Origin: Deltaproteobacteria bacterium | GTDB lineage: Bacteria > Desulfobacterota > Syntrophia > Syntrophales > UBA2210 | Direction of reading: 5' to 3' | DNA length: 53,434 nt | Assembly: GCA_019313905.1 (NCBI GenBank) | Contig: JAFDAI010000027.1 | Span: forward strand, 1 to 53,434 | Shown here: in pieces, positions 29,197-37,439 of the stretch | How positions within the stretch are numbered: position 1 is the stretch's first letter | Layout: every line of letters starts with the position of its first letter | Notes under the pieces: generated by a model | The model's input: only the letters and a program-made list of their open reading frames with translations | What the model was told of the DNA's origin: nothing | Databases searched by the model: none | Made by a program: the position numbers and the translations under genes

Positions 29197-29225
29197 TTGA
29201 CATTAACTTGTTTGGAACTTAGTTT
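29197..29225 (+). promoter_or_regulatory. Possible glnA promoter
   Basis: A perfect TTGACA (29197-29202) lies 17 bp before TAGTTT (29220-29225), a weak -10 box, about 30 bp upstream of glnA. No sigma54-type GG-N10-GC element is evident. Confidence 0.35.
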
Positions 29226-29256
29226 ACCCTTTTAAATTAAAGCAATGGAGAGAGAC

Positions 29257-30594
29257 ATGGATCAGATGACAAAAGAAGATGTTTTGAAAAATGTCAGGGA
29301 TAAAAATGTGAAGTTTATCCAGTTCTGGTTTACCGATGTTCTGGGCATGCTCAAGAGCTTTACTGTCAGTCCTTCTGAACTTGAAGTTGGCATGAACGAA
29401 GGCATGGGATTTGATGGGTCGTCGATTGAGGGTTTTGCCAGGATTGAAGAGAGCGATATGATAGCCATGCCCGACCCGGCAACTTTTTCCATTATTCCAT
29501 GGTTGTCCAACGGTGATAACAGCGCTGTGGCAAGGATGTTCTGCGATATCCAGACCCCTGACGGCAAGTCCTATGAAGGAGACCCCCGTTATGTCTTTAA
29601 AAGGATGCTCAAACGTGTCGCTGATATGGGGTTTACGCTTTATGCGGGGCCGGAATTGGAATATTTTTATCTCAAGGACAGCAGCCCTGCGCCCAGCACC
29701 CTGGATAAGGGAGGGTATTTCGATATAGCCCCAGCTGACATGGGAGATGGTCTCAGAAGAGAAACAGTCCAGACCCTGCAGGCAATGGGAATTGAGGTAG
29801 AGTACGCCCATCACGAAGTTGCGCCGAGCCAGCACGAGATAGATCTTAGATATTGCGAAGGCCTGAAGATGGCCGATATTGTTATGACATACAGGACTAT
29901 AGTGAAAGAAGTAGCGGCGCGAAACAATATTTACGCGACCTTTATGCCGAAACCCCTTATGGGGGAAAATGGGAGCGGCATGCATGTTCATCAGTCACTT
30001 TTCAGCGGTTCAAGAAATAGTATGTATGATGAAGCAAAGGAATATCATCTGTCCGATATCGCGAGGTATTATATCGCCGGCCTGTTGAAGCACGCCCGGG
30101 AAATAACGGCGGTTACCAATCAGTGGGTTAACTCGTACAAGAGACTTGTCCCGGGGTACGAAGCACCCGTCTATATTTCATGGGCGAGAAGAAATCGTTC
30201 CACCCTTGTCAGGGTTCCCATGTACAAACCGGGGAAAGAAATAGCGACACGACTGGAATACCGCAGTCCGGATCCTGCCTGTAATCCGTATCTCGCATTT
30301 GCGGTGATGCTTGCCGCCGGTCTTGAAGGAATGGAGAAAAAATATTCCCTTCCCGATCCCGTTGAAGAAGATATATACAGGATGTCACGGGAGCGGCGGA
30401 AAGAACTTGGCATCAGGGCTCTTCCCGGAAGTCTGGTAGAGGCCATCCAGGAGGTGGAAAATAGCGCGGTTGTAAAAAAAGCCCTGGGCGAACATACCTT
30501 TAATAAATTCGTTGAGAATAAAAAGATTGAAAGAAATTTATACAGAAGACATGTATCGAAGTATGAATTGGAAAGATATCTGCCGATATTATAG
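29257..30594 (+). CDS. glnA: Glutamine synthetase, type I (alpha-like)
   Basis: GlnA makes glutamine from glutamate and ammonia with ATP. The protein of about 445 residues has the FDGSSIEGF motif, GPELEYF, the ATP/glutamate region VEYAHHEVAPSQHEID, the GSGMHVHQSL motif with metal ligands, NSYKRLVPGYEAP, and the RLEYRSPDPACNPYLAFA block. The C-terminus lacks the NLYDLP-type adenylylation Tyr site of I-beta enzymes and ends like I-alpha enzymes (RHVSKYELERYL). Start: the ATG at 29257 has GGAGAG just upstream; the ATG at 29245 would contain it. hldD follows after 9 bp. Confidence 0.96.
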   Translation: MDQMTKEDVLKNVRDKNVKFIQFWFTDVLGMLKSFTVSPSELEVGMNEGMGFDGSSIEGFARIEESDMIAMPDPATFSIIPWLSNGDNSAVARMFCDIQTPDGKSYEGDPRYVFKRMLKRVADMGFTLYAGPELEYFYLKDSSPAPSTLDKGGYFDIAPADMGDGLRRETVQTLQAMGIEVEYAHHEVAPSQHEIDLRYCEGLKMADIVMTYRTIVKEVAARNNIYATFMPKPLMGENGSGMHVHQSLFSGSRNSMYDEAKEYHLSDIARYYIAGLLKHAREITAVTNQWVNSYKRLVPGYEAPVYISWARRNRSTLVRVPMYKPGKEIATRLEYRSPDPACNPYLAFAVMLAAGLEGMEKKYSLPDPVEEDIYRMSRERRKELGIRALPGSLVEAIQEVENSAVVKKALGEHTFNKFVENKKIERNLYRRHVSKYELERYLPIL

Positions 30595-30603
30595 GAGATT
30601 CAG

Positions 30604-31575
30604 ATGATTGTAGTAACCGGAGGCGCGGGATTTATAGGCAGTGCTGTTGTATGGAAGCTTAATTTGGAGGGTGTTGACAATATTGTTGTTGTTGACAGCC
30701 TCGGAACTTCCGTAAAATGGAAGAACCTTGTCAACAGAAGATTTGTAGATTATCTGGACAGGGACGATTTTCTTGAGCTGGTTCTCGATGATAAGGTGCC
30801 TTTTGATGTTGAGGCCATTGTCCACATGGGTGCATGTTCTTCAACAATGGAAAGGGATGCGGATTACCTGATGGAGAACAATTATCGCTACACCGCCCAG
30901 CTTGCACAGTGGGCCGTTGAGAAAAACATCCACTTTATCTATGCGAGCAGCGCGGCAACATATGGGGATGGAGCCAGGGGATTTTCCGATGATGATGGCG
31001 TAAGCGCGGAACTTCGCCCCATAAATATGTACGGTTATTCCAAGCAGTTGCTTGACCTGTGGGTGTTAAGGAATGGGCTGGAGAAAAAGATTACCGGGAT
31101 AAAATTTTTTAACGTCTTCGGGCCTAACGAATATCACAAGGGGGACATGAGAAGTGTTATTCACAAATCTTTTGGACAGATTCGTGAAACGGGAAAGGTG
31201 AAACTGTTCAAATCTCACAGGCCTGATTTCCGCGACGGCGAGCAAAAAAGAGATTTTGTTTATGTGAAAGATTGTGTAGAGGTGATCTGGTGGCTTCTTG
31301 AAAACAGGGATGTCACAGGAATATTCAATCTCGGCACGGGTCAGGCCAGAACGTGGAATGATCTGACAGGGGCGGTATTTGCCGCGATGGATATTGAGCC
31401 CGGGATCGAATATATAGAGATGCCCGAATCAATCAGGCAGCAGTATCAGTACTTTACCGAAGCAAAAATGGATAAACTCCTGTCGATTGGTTGTCCCGTG
31501 CAGTTTTCCCTGCTTGAAGACGCTGTTTCGGATTATGTGATAAATTATCTGGGAAAGGATGAAAAACACCTATAG
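30604..31575 (+). CDS. hldD: ADP-glyceromanno-heptose 6-epimerase
   Basis: HldD (RfaD) converts ADP-D-glycero-D-manno-heptose to the L-glycero form for the LPS inner core, so the cell has a Gram-negative outer membrane. The 323-residue short-chain dehydrogenase has the NADP-binding TGGAGFIGS motif (residues 5-13), HMGACSSTMERDADYL, a Ser in YASSAATYGDG and the catalytic pair Tyr143/Lys147 in YGYSK. A second Lys, in GIKFFNVFGPNEYHKGDM, is the probable additional base. An AGGAGA site precedes the start. It follows glnA after 9 bp. No other heptose gene is in the window. Confidence 0.93.
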   Translation: MIVVTGGAGFIGSAVVWKLNLEGVDNIVVVDSLGTSVKWKNLVNRRFVDYLDRDDFLELVLDDKVPFDVEAIVHMGACSSTMERDADYLMENNYRYTAQLAQWAVEKNIHFIYASSAATYGDGARGFSDDDGVSAELRPINMYGYSKQLLDLWVLRNGLEKKITGIKFFNVFGPNEYHKGDMRSVIHKSFGQIRETGKVKLFKSHRPDFRDGEQKRDFVYVKDCVEVIWWLLENRDVTGIFNLGTGQARTWNDLTGAVFAAMDIEPGIEYIEMPESIRQQYQYFTEAKMDKLLSIGCPVQFSLLEDAVSDYVINYLGKDEKHL

Positions 31576-31601
31576 TAGCTGGAAATCATGGAGAACGTGG
31601 A

Positions 31602-32408
31602 ATGAAGATTATAAGATTCCGCTCGCAGAGCGGGGAAAAACTGTATGGAGTGTTTGATCCCGAGATGCCGGATGAAGCAAAGGTTATTGACGCTGATATC
31701 TTTGGGGATATTGAAATATCGGAAAGGGTGGAACGTATAGAGAAGCTTTTACCGCCCATCTCTCCGCCGAACATAATCGCCCTTGGCCTGAATTATGGGA
31801 GACATGCCGACGAAACAGGTGTGGGATATCCTGAAATGCCGGTAATGTTCCTTAAGGCCACAAACAGCGTAATTGGGCACGGCGCACCGATATTACTTCC
31901 CGCCGCGGGGCCCGACGAGGTAGATTACGAAGCAGAACTTGCCGTAATAATTGGCAAAGAAGCAAAAAATGTTCCCCGTGGCGATGCTGAAAAATATGTA
32001 CTGGGATATACCTGTGCCAACGATATAAGCGCTCGTGACTGGCAGCTTCACAAACAGAAAAAACAGTGGGCAAGGGGCAAAAGCTTTGACACCTTTTGCC
32101 CGATAGGGCCATATCTGGTGACAAAGGATGAAGTGGCAAATGCGAACCGTCTGAGGGTGCGTTCTATACTCAACGGGGAGGTTATGCAGGATTCCAATAC
32201 GTCAGACATGCTTTTTGACATCGCCGCGATAGTCAGCAATCTCAGCTGTTCCATGACGCTTTTACCCGGAACTGTAATACTGACGGGAACACCGGAGGGT
32301 GTAGGCTTTACAAAGATTCCGCCGGTATTCCTTCAAGACGGCGATATTATTACGGTTTTCATTGAGAATATTGGTGAGCTTACAAATCCCGTAAAGAGAG
32401 AACAATAG
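31602..32408 (+). CDS. Fumarylacetoacetate hydrolase family protein
   Basis: FAH-fold enzymes hydrolyse, hydrate or decarboxylate acylpyruvate-like compounds with a divalent metal. The 268-residue protein has ALGLNYGRHADE, then the metal-binding VDYEAELAVIIGKEAKNV (Glu residues), CANDISARDWQ, GKSFDTFCPIGPYLV and TGTPEGVGF. This pattern matches the acylpyruvase/homoprotocatechuate group rather than true fumarylacetoacetase. Its exact substrate cannot be told. It lies between hldD (26 bp gap) and degP (44 bp gap) on the plus strand. Confidence 0.92.
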   Translation: MKIIRFRSQSGEKLYGVFDPEMPDEAKVIDADIFGDIEISERVERIEKLLPPISPPNIIALGLNYGRHADETGVGYPEMPVMFLKATNSVIGHGAPILLPAAGPDEVDYEAELAVIIGKEAKNVPRGDAEKYVLGYTCANDISARDWQLHKQKKQWARGKSFDTFCPIGPYLVTKDEVANANRLRVRSILNGEVMQDSNTSDMLFDIAAIVSNLSCSMTLLPGTVILTGTPEGVGFTKIPPVFLQDGDIITVFIENIGELTNPVKREQ

Positions 32409-32452
32409 GTGTCCATTTTGAAATGGATTTTTTAAAAAATTGGAGGGATTAG

Positions 32453-33940
32453 ATGAATTCTGAGAGCACGAAAAAAAGAAAAAGGTTTCTATTGGTTCTG
32501 GTATCATTTCTTGTAGTGATTTTTATAGTTTCTTTTGTAGGAACCATACATTTTTCTACCGTATCTTTAAAGGTGTCTTCCCGTGATGCCATGGCGGCTT
32601 CAACTGTGGAAGCGATAAATGGAGCGCCTTCGTCTTTTGCGGATCTGGTGGAGAAACTGAAACCCGCGGTTGTAAATATCAGTACGACAAAGACCATAAC
32701 TTCTGGAGGATTCAGGTCTCCTTTAACTGACCCACGGTTTAATAAATTTTTCGGTGGAGACGACTTTTTCAAAAAGTTTTTCGGCGATATGCCGGAGAGA
32801 CAGTTTAAACAGAGGAGCCTGGGGTCCGGTTTTATAATCAGTGAGGACGGATATATCTTTACAAATAATCATGTGGTTGAAAAAGCCGATAAGATCGTAG
32901 TCAAATTGTCGAGCGGAAAGGAATACGATGCTACGGTAAAGGGCAGGGACAAAAATACGGACATAGCCCTGCTGAAAATCGAACCTGACAATGGTCTGCC
33001 TGTTGTCAGGCTTGGCGATTCGTCAAAGCTGCGCGTTGGAGACTGGGTTATCGCAATAGGAAATCCATTCGGTCTTTCTCAGACAGTAACGGCGGGGATC
33101 GTAAGTGCCAAGGGGAGGGTTATAGGCGCCGGACCTTATGATGATTTTATACAGACGGATGCTTCCATAAATCCCGGAAATAGCGGGGGACCCCTTTTCA
33201 GCCTGAATGGAGAGGTTGTTGGAATAAACACAGCTATCGTTGCCCAGGGACAGGGGATAGGTTTTGCCATACCCATAGACATGGCAAAGGATATCCTGCC
33301 CAACCTTAGAACAAAGGGGAAAGTGGTCCGCGGTTGGCTTGGAGTTTCCGTACAGGGCATAACAGAAGACATTGCCAAAAACCTTAAACTGAAGACAGCA
33401 GAAGGAGCCCTTGTCTCCGACGTATTTAAAGGAGATCCTGCGGAGAGGGCGGGGATAAAGACAGGGGACGTTATTGTTGAGATTGATGGGAAAATTGTCA
33501 AAAATACGCATGAACTTATAAAAATAGTCGCAGGCGCTGCCGTGGGCGAGAAGGTAAAGATCAAAATATTGCGGGACGGCAAGCAAAAGACCTTTATGGT
33601 TAGAGTAACGGAACGCCCGGAAAGTAAAGAATTGGCCGGGGTGGAACCCGAAGAGAGTGGAAAGTATTTCGGAATGACCGTCCAGGGAATAACGCCTGAA
33701 ATCGCGGAGCATCTCGGGCTTCCAAATATAACCGGAGTCATCATTGCACAGGTGAAAGGGGGTGGTCCGGCGGATGAGGCAGGTATACAGACGGGGGATA
33801 TTGTACGGCGGATTAACAAGTCGGAAATATCTTCGTTGAAAGATTATCAGCATGTAATGGCAAAGGCGGTTTCCGAGGATACTATTCTTGTGCTCATACA
33901 GAGAGGAAAGTCAAAGTTTTTTGCCGTAATCCGAAAGTAA
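32453..33940 (+). CDS. Periplasmic serine protease, DegP/HtrA family
   Basis: A 495-residue HtrA protease for quality control of envelope proteins. The N-terminus has Lys/Arg residues and one hydrophobic span (residues 12-30), a signal peptide or anchor. The trypsin-like domain carries the triad His140 (TNNHVVEKA), Asp170 (NTDIALLK) and Ser244 (GNSGGPLF). Two PDZ domains follow, starting near residues 285 and 395 (GWLGVSVQGI and YFGMTVQGI). Two PDZ domains favour DegP or DegQ over DegS. A GGAGGG site precedes the start. Confidence 0.95.
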   Translation: MNSESTKKRKRFLLVLVSFLVVIFIVSFVGTIHFSTVSLKVSSRDAMAASTVEAINGAPSSFADLVEKLKPAVVNISTTKTITSGGFRSPLTDPRFNKFFGGDDFFKKFFGDMPERQFKQRSLGSGFIISEDGYIFTNNHVVEKADKIVVKLSSGKEYDATVKGRDKNTDIALLKIEPDNGLPVVRLGDSSKLRVGDWVIAIGNPFGLSQTVTAGIVSAKGRVIGAGPYDDFIQTDASINPGNSGGPLFSLNGEVVGINTAIVAQGQGIGFAIPIDMAKDILPNLRTKGKVVRGWLGVSVQGITEDIAKNLKLKTAEGALVSDVFKGDPAERAGIKTGDVIVEIDGKIVKNTHELIKIVAGAAVGEKVKIKILRDGKQKTFMVRVTERPESKELAGVEPEESGKYFGMTVQGITPEIAEHLGLPNITGVIIAQVKGGGPADEAGIQTGDIVRRINKSEISSLKDYQHVMAKAVSEDTILVLIQRGKSKFFAVIRK

Positions 33941-33953
33941 CAGAAAAATGAGA

Positions 33954-34005
33954 GGGGTTGCCGGTAATTAGTGTTAAAAGACCACCTGCTGACAGCCCCC
34001 TTTTT
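33954..34005 (+). terminator. Possible terminator after degP
   Basis: GGGGTTG (33954-33960) can pair with CAGCCCC (33993-33999), followed by CTTTTT. The 32-nt loop is long, so this is only a weak candidate. Confidence 0.3.
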
Positions 34006-34154
34006 ATGTTTTTCTAAAAGCTTCTTTTGTGGCAGGGCTTTGCGAGGCTTAGATTCTGGTCACGATTTTTCCACCTCAGGCCTTTGATTCAGCGATTTAG
34101 CCGCTTAATTGTAAAGTTCTTGCAAAAATGGCAAAAGAATTAAAAACAATCACA

Positions 34155-34276
34155 GAAACCACGAAAAGAAAGAAAGCGCGAAATCAAATCCTGCTTTTCG
34201 TGGTTTCATGATAACGGTTTTAATTAAGCATTAAACATCCAAAATTAAACATTGCCTTTTTGGTTCCGGCTTGTCC
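34155..34276 (-). repeat. Dispersed repeat, copy B, with a 14-bp inverted repeat
   Basis: GAAACCACGAAAAG (34155-34168) and its perfect complement CTTTTCGTGGTTTC (34194-34207) form a stem. From 34276 down to 34193 the minus strand matches copy A at 29074-29150. The 354-bp gap between degP and the glycosylase gene holds this repeat and the possible terminator; nothing else is recognised. Confidence 0.75.
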
Positions 34277-34294
34277 AGGTTAGGTTTTTTAGTG

Positions 34295-34945
34295 ATGCGA
34301 TTGCATGAAAAACTGTGCAAAATTTATGAAACCCTTAACGAACATTTCGGCGAGCTTCACTGGTGGCCGGGAGAAACTCCTTTCGAGGTTGCCGTCGGGA
34401 CAATCCTAACCCAGAATACAAACTGGAAAAATGTGGAAATCGCCATAGCGAAGTTGAAAGAAGCTGATCTCCTCGACCCGCTCAGGCTTTATGCGGCGGA
34501 GGAGAGTATTGTTGCCGGCCTTATAAGATCTTCAGGATACTACAATATAAAAGCAAAAAGGTTGAAGACATTCCTCCATTTCCTGCAGGAAGAGTATGCT
34601 GGGGATATGGAAGAGATGTTTAAGGAAGAGTTGTGGACACTCCGGGAAAAATTACTGGATGTCAGCGGAATCGGGGAGGAAACGGCGGACAGCATTCTGC
34701 TTTATGGCGGTGACAAACCGGTCTTTGTCGTTGATGCCTACACCCGCAGAATACTGGAGAGGCATGATATTGTTACCCGGGATTGGAGTTACAAAGAGAT
34801 ACAGGAGCTTTTCATGGACAACCTTCCACGAGATACATCACTCTACAATCAGTACCATGCCCTGTTTGTAAACACGGGGAAGTATTTCTGCAGGAAAAAG
34901 CCGCTTTGCAGCGGTTGTCCGCTTGAGACCGGGAAGCTGCCATAA
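34295..34945 (+). CDS. Endonuclease III-related HhH-GPD DNA glycosylase
   Basis: A base-excision repair protein of about 216 residues with the GTILTQNTNWKNVE motif (about 37-50) and a helix-hairpin-helix, DVSGIGEETADSILLY. The catalytic Asp is present in VVDAYTRRI. The Lys that gives endonuclease III its lyase activity is replaced (GIGEETA), as in MagIII-type monofunctional glycosylases. The C-terminus has only three Cys (CRKKPLCSGC) of the usual four iron-sulfur ligands. The ATG at 34295 is chosen; GTG 3 bp before and TTG at 34271 are alternatives, the last lying inside a repeat. Confidence 0.88.
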   Translation: MRLHEKLCKIYETLNEHFGELHWWPGETPFEVAVGTILTQNTNWKNVEIAIAKLKEADLLDPLRLYAAEESIVAGLIRSSGYYNIKAKRLKTFLHFLQEEYAGDMEEMFKEELWTLREKLLDVSGIGEETADSILLYGGDKPVFVVDAYTRRILERHDIVTRDWSYKEIQELFMDNLPRDTSLYNQYHALFVNTGKYFCRKKPLCSGCPLETGKLP

Positions 34946-34975
34946 AACAGATGTCATTTTTTCAAAGAGTTGAAT

Positions 34976-36034
34976 ATGAAATTATACGATTATACAGGAG
35001 TCATACATTTTCATTCCTCTTATTCTTTCGATGGAAGAGTTTCCATAGAAGAGATTATAAAGGCGGCTGGCGAAAACGGCATCGACTTTCTTATGCTTAC
35101 GGACCATTCCACGTTAGGCGCAAGAAAAGACGGATTAGAGGGATGGAATGGAGGCATCCTTTTGGTAGTCGGCCAGGAAATATCGCCGCGGTTCAATCAC
35201 TACCTGGCGTTTGGTATAGATGAGGAGCTTATCGTTGACGAAAACGATATAGAGTACAAACCGCAGGATTTTATAGACAGGGTGAATGTGCTTGGAGGAG
35301 TTGGTTTTATAGCTCATCCAGATCATGCAGGCACAGAAAAGTTTCACGTGAAACATTTTCCATGGAGGGACTGGTCAGCCTCCGGCTATACGGGAATGGG
35401 AATATGGGATTTTATGACCGACTGGCAGTCTGCCCTGAAAACCCTTCCAGGCGCGCTGGTCGCGTATCTCTTTCCCGCTTATGTATTAAAGGGGCCCAGG
35501 GATATAACCCTGGAGAGATGGGATCATCTTAATAAGGAGGGCAGGGTTGTGGGTATCGGTGAGCTGGATAACCATGATACCCCGCGGAAGATATTGGGAA
35601 TGACCGTAGGGATTTTTCCCTTTAAGAAGGCGCTCCGGTTCATCAGGACCCATCTATTGCTTGATGCTCCTCTGAAAGGAGAAGCCGAAGAAGATATGAA
35701 TACCCTTTTGAAGACTCTCAAAAATGGGCGGGCATATATAGCTATGGAATATTTCCACGACGCAAAAGGCTTTTCTGTTTCTCTCTCCGATCTTAACCGA
35801 GAAGTTACAATGGGCGATGAATTTTCTCTGAAAGGGGAGGCATCGCTGGGTGTTAAGATTCCCGAAAGGGGGAAAATCCGCATCATACAGGATGGTGGTG
35901 TGTTTGCGGAGACGATTGACAAAGATATAACGTGCAAGATATCGCGAAAGGGTGTTTATCGGGCCGAGGTGTATCTGAAGGTTCGGGGGCAATACAGGCC
36001 GTGGATATTTTCAAATCCCGTCTATGTAAGGTAA
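34976..36034 (+). CDS. PHP-domain phosphoesterase
   Basis: PHP proteins are metal-dependent phosphoesterases. This protein (352 residues) has the N-terminal HFHSSYSFDGR motif, then MLTDHSTLG, VGQEIS and AHPDHAG, which hold most of the metal ligands. The C-terminal 90 residues look like a beta-rich domain (KIPERGKIRIIQDG). Its target is unknown. The ATG at 34976 is preferred to the TTG two codons before. It follows the glycosylase gene by 30 bp. The coding sequence contains a parS-like palindrome at 35340-35355, read as KFHVKH, so this stretch is also under chromosome-segregation constraint. Confidence 0.85.
   Translation: MKLYDYTGVIHFHSSYSFDGRVSIEEIIKAAGENGIDFLMLTDHSTLGARKDGLEGWNGGILLVVGQEISPRFNHYLAFGIDEELIVDENDIEYKPQDFIDRVNVLGGVGFIAHPDHAGTEKFHVKHFPWRDWSASGYTGMGIWDFMTDWQSALKTLPGALVAYLFPAYVLKGPRDITLERWDHLNKEGRVVGIGELDNHDTPRKILGMTVGIFPFKKALRFIRTHLLLDAPLKGEAEEDMNTLLKTLKNGRAYIAMEYFHDAKGFSVSLSDLNREVTMGDEFSLKGEASLGVKIPERGKIRIIQDGGVFAETIDKDITCKISRKGVYRAEVYLKVRGQYRPWIFSNPVYVR
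35340..35355. promoter_or_regulatory. parS: parS centromere site (ParB binding)
   Basis: AGTTTCACGTGAAACA matches the bacterial parS consensus TGTTTCACGTGAAACA at 15 of 16 positions, and its inner 14 bp form a perfect palindrome. It lies inside the PHP gene, as parS sites often lie in genes near the origin, about 9.7 kb from dnaA and 8-9 kb from parAB. Confidence 0.88.
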
Positions 36035-36038
36035 AGAG

Positions 36039-36437
36039 CTATACCAGTGTAACGATTACTTTTCTTGATGTTCTCGGACCGTCAAATTCACAGAAAAAGA
36101 TGTTCTGCCACGTGCTGAGGAGAAGCTGTCCGTTCTGTATGGGAATAATTTCTGATGGGCCCACAAGGCCCGCCTTCATATGTGCGTCACCATTTCCATC
36201 TATTCTGTCATGCAGCCACTGTCCCTCCGGGGCTATGGTGCGAAGGCAATTCAGCACATCGGTTTGTATGTTCGGATCCCAGTTTTCCTGTATCATGATC
36301 GCGGCCGTTGCCCCAAGGGCGTACAGGGCGCACAGTTCATGATTTTTACCATGTGTGGACACAACAGCTTGTACCTGTGCCGTGATATCCACTATCTCTT
36401 CCCGGGATGCTGTCCTGAATGATATTGTTGTTCTCAT
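36039..36437 (-). CDS. YjbQ / UPF0047 family protein (secondary thiamine-phosphate synthase)
   Basis: A 132-residue single-domain protein. It shows the family motifs HDRIDGNGDAHMKAGLVG (conserved His residues that bind metal), then GQLLLSTWQNIFFCEFDGPR near the C-terminus. E. coli YjbQ has a weak thiamine-phosphate synthase activity in vitro and in complementation; its cellular role is unclear. The start overlaps the DUF1893 gene by 4 bp (ATGA), so it is translationally coupled. It converges with the PHP gene, with only 4 bp between stop codons. Confidence 0.9.
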   Translation of the reverse strand: MRTTISFRTASREEIVDITAQVQAVVSTHGKNHELCALYALGATAAIMIQENWDPNIQTDVLNCLRTIAPEGQWLHDRIDGNGDAHMKAGLVGPSEIIPIQNGQLLLSTWQNIFFCEFDGPRTSRKVIVTLV

Positions 36438-36871
36438 GGCCTGCCGCTGTCGTTTGTATCTGTAAAAAGGGGATTGTTCTTCACGAGTTCATAGAATTCA
36501 TCCGGAGATTTCTCTATGGACATCTTTTCAAAAGGACACATTCCGTTCCCTTCGCGATTGATAATATGTGGCACCGTTTTCATGAAATGCCTTACGATGC
36601 CGAATTTCTTCAGTGTTTCGGCTGCCAATTCACTCCCAAGGGGTGAAAGCACCTCGCGGCAGCACGCCTTTTTCATAAGCAGCGCGGCCGCGTTTCCGGT
36701 TACTTTATCAAGTACCACCACCTCATCCATAAGGAGACCCTGCTCTATATAACTGAGCAGGGGAGATATCCCCCTTTTTTGTGATCGAAAGACTGTTCCG
36801 CCGGGACTGATGATCCGGATAGTATCATCGCTTTTAAGGAATGATTCAAAATATGTGTTAACATTTTTCAT
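36434..36871 (-). CDS. DUF1893 (TM1506-like) protein
   Basis: A 145-residue protein with the DUF1893 pattern: SPGGTVFRSQKRGISPLLSYI, VVVLDKVTGNAAALLM (about 52-67), and the terminal GNGMCPFEKMS. The Thermotoga homologue TM1506 has been described as having a cytidine-deaminase-like fold; whether this family is catalytic is not known to me. Two adjacent Cys (KKACCRE) and the Cys of MCPFE are candidate functional residues. It overlaps the upstream membrane-protein gene by 14 bp and the downstream yjbQ-like gene by 4 bp, so the three are coupled. Confidence 0.8.
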   Translation of the reverse strand: MKNVNTYFESFLKSDDTIRIISPGGTVFRSQKRGISPLLSYIEQGLLMDEVVVLDKVTGNAAALLMKKACCREVLSPLGSELAAETLKKFGIVRHFMKTVPHIINREGNGMCPFEKMSIEKSPDEFYELVKNNPLFTDTNDSGRP

Positions 36872-37427
36872 TTTGATGTCTGGACCATAGCTTTTCCAGC
36901 AATAGGAGTATGAGAGGAAGAAGCAGCAACTGAAGCGCGATGCCGGGCCAGCCCAGCTTTACCGTCTGCCAGGCCAGGATTACGGAATGAGAACCACCAA
37001 GAATAAGCGTCAACTCCGCAAGTGCAGCCAGACGACCTACTGCAATTGCACCGATGATGGAAGTCAATACACCAAACTTGAAATGCCCGCGGAGGATGCC
37101 GGCTGCAAGTCCATAGAATGCGGCTTCGGTAATGATTCTGGGAAGGACTTGAGGCAGGGGCATACCCGAGATGCCATAGCTTATAAGGGGGGTGAGCAGA
37201 CCGACCAGGATACCCGCCCTCCAGCCAAAGAGGATTCCCGCCAGTAAAACGAAGAAAAACATGGGGAGAAACATGGAACCGGCCAGGGGATGAATAATAT
37301 GGCATATCCAGGGAACTGACACATCAAGTGCCACAAACAGGCTGACATATGTGTAGAGACGAAGATCAGAGAATTTTAAGATACGCGGGAAAACCGGTTC
37401 GCCGGCTGATATCTGCAAAGCATTCAT
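36858..37427 (-). CDS. Membrane protein, probable ECF transporter S component
   Basis: A 189-residue protein with about six hydrophobic spans, after an N-terminal segment ending in FSDLRLYTYVSLF. The pattern (HPLAGSMFLPMFFFVLLAGILFGW, then a GLLTPLISYGISG loop) is like the substrate-binding S components of energy-coupling-factor vitamin transporters. No EcfA or EcfT gene is nearby, so it would need a shared module. ATG at 37427 has GAGAG upstream. A start 141 bp earlier is open but would translate a dispersed repeat, so I reject it. Its ligand is unknown; the coupled YjbQ gene hints at thiamine or a precursor. Confidence 0.62.
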   Translation of the reverse strand: MNALQISAGEPVFPRILKFSDLRLYTYVSLFVALDVSVPWICHIIHPLAGSMFLPMFFFVLLAGILFGWRAGILVGLLTPLISYGISGMPLPQVLPRIITEAAFYGLAAGILRGHFKFGVLTSIIGAIAVGRLAALAELTLILGGSHSVILAWQTVKLGWPGIALQLLLLPLILLLLEKLWSRHQNEKC

Positions 37428-37439
37428 TTTACTCTCGTA

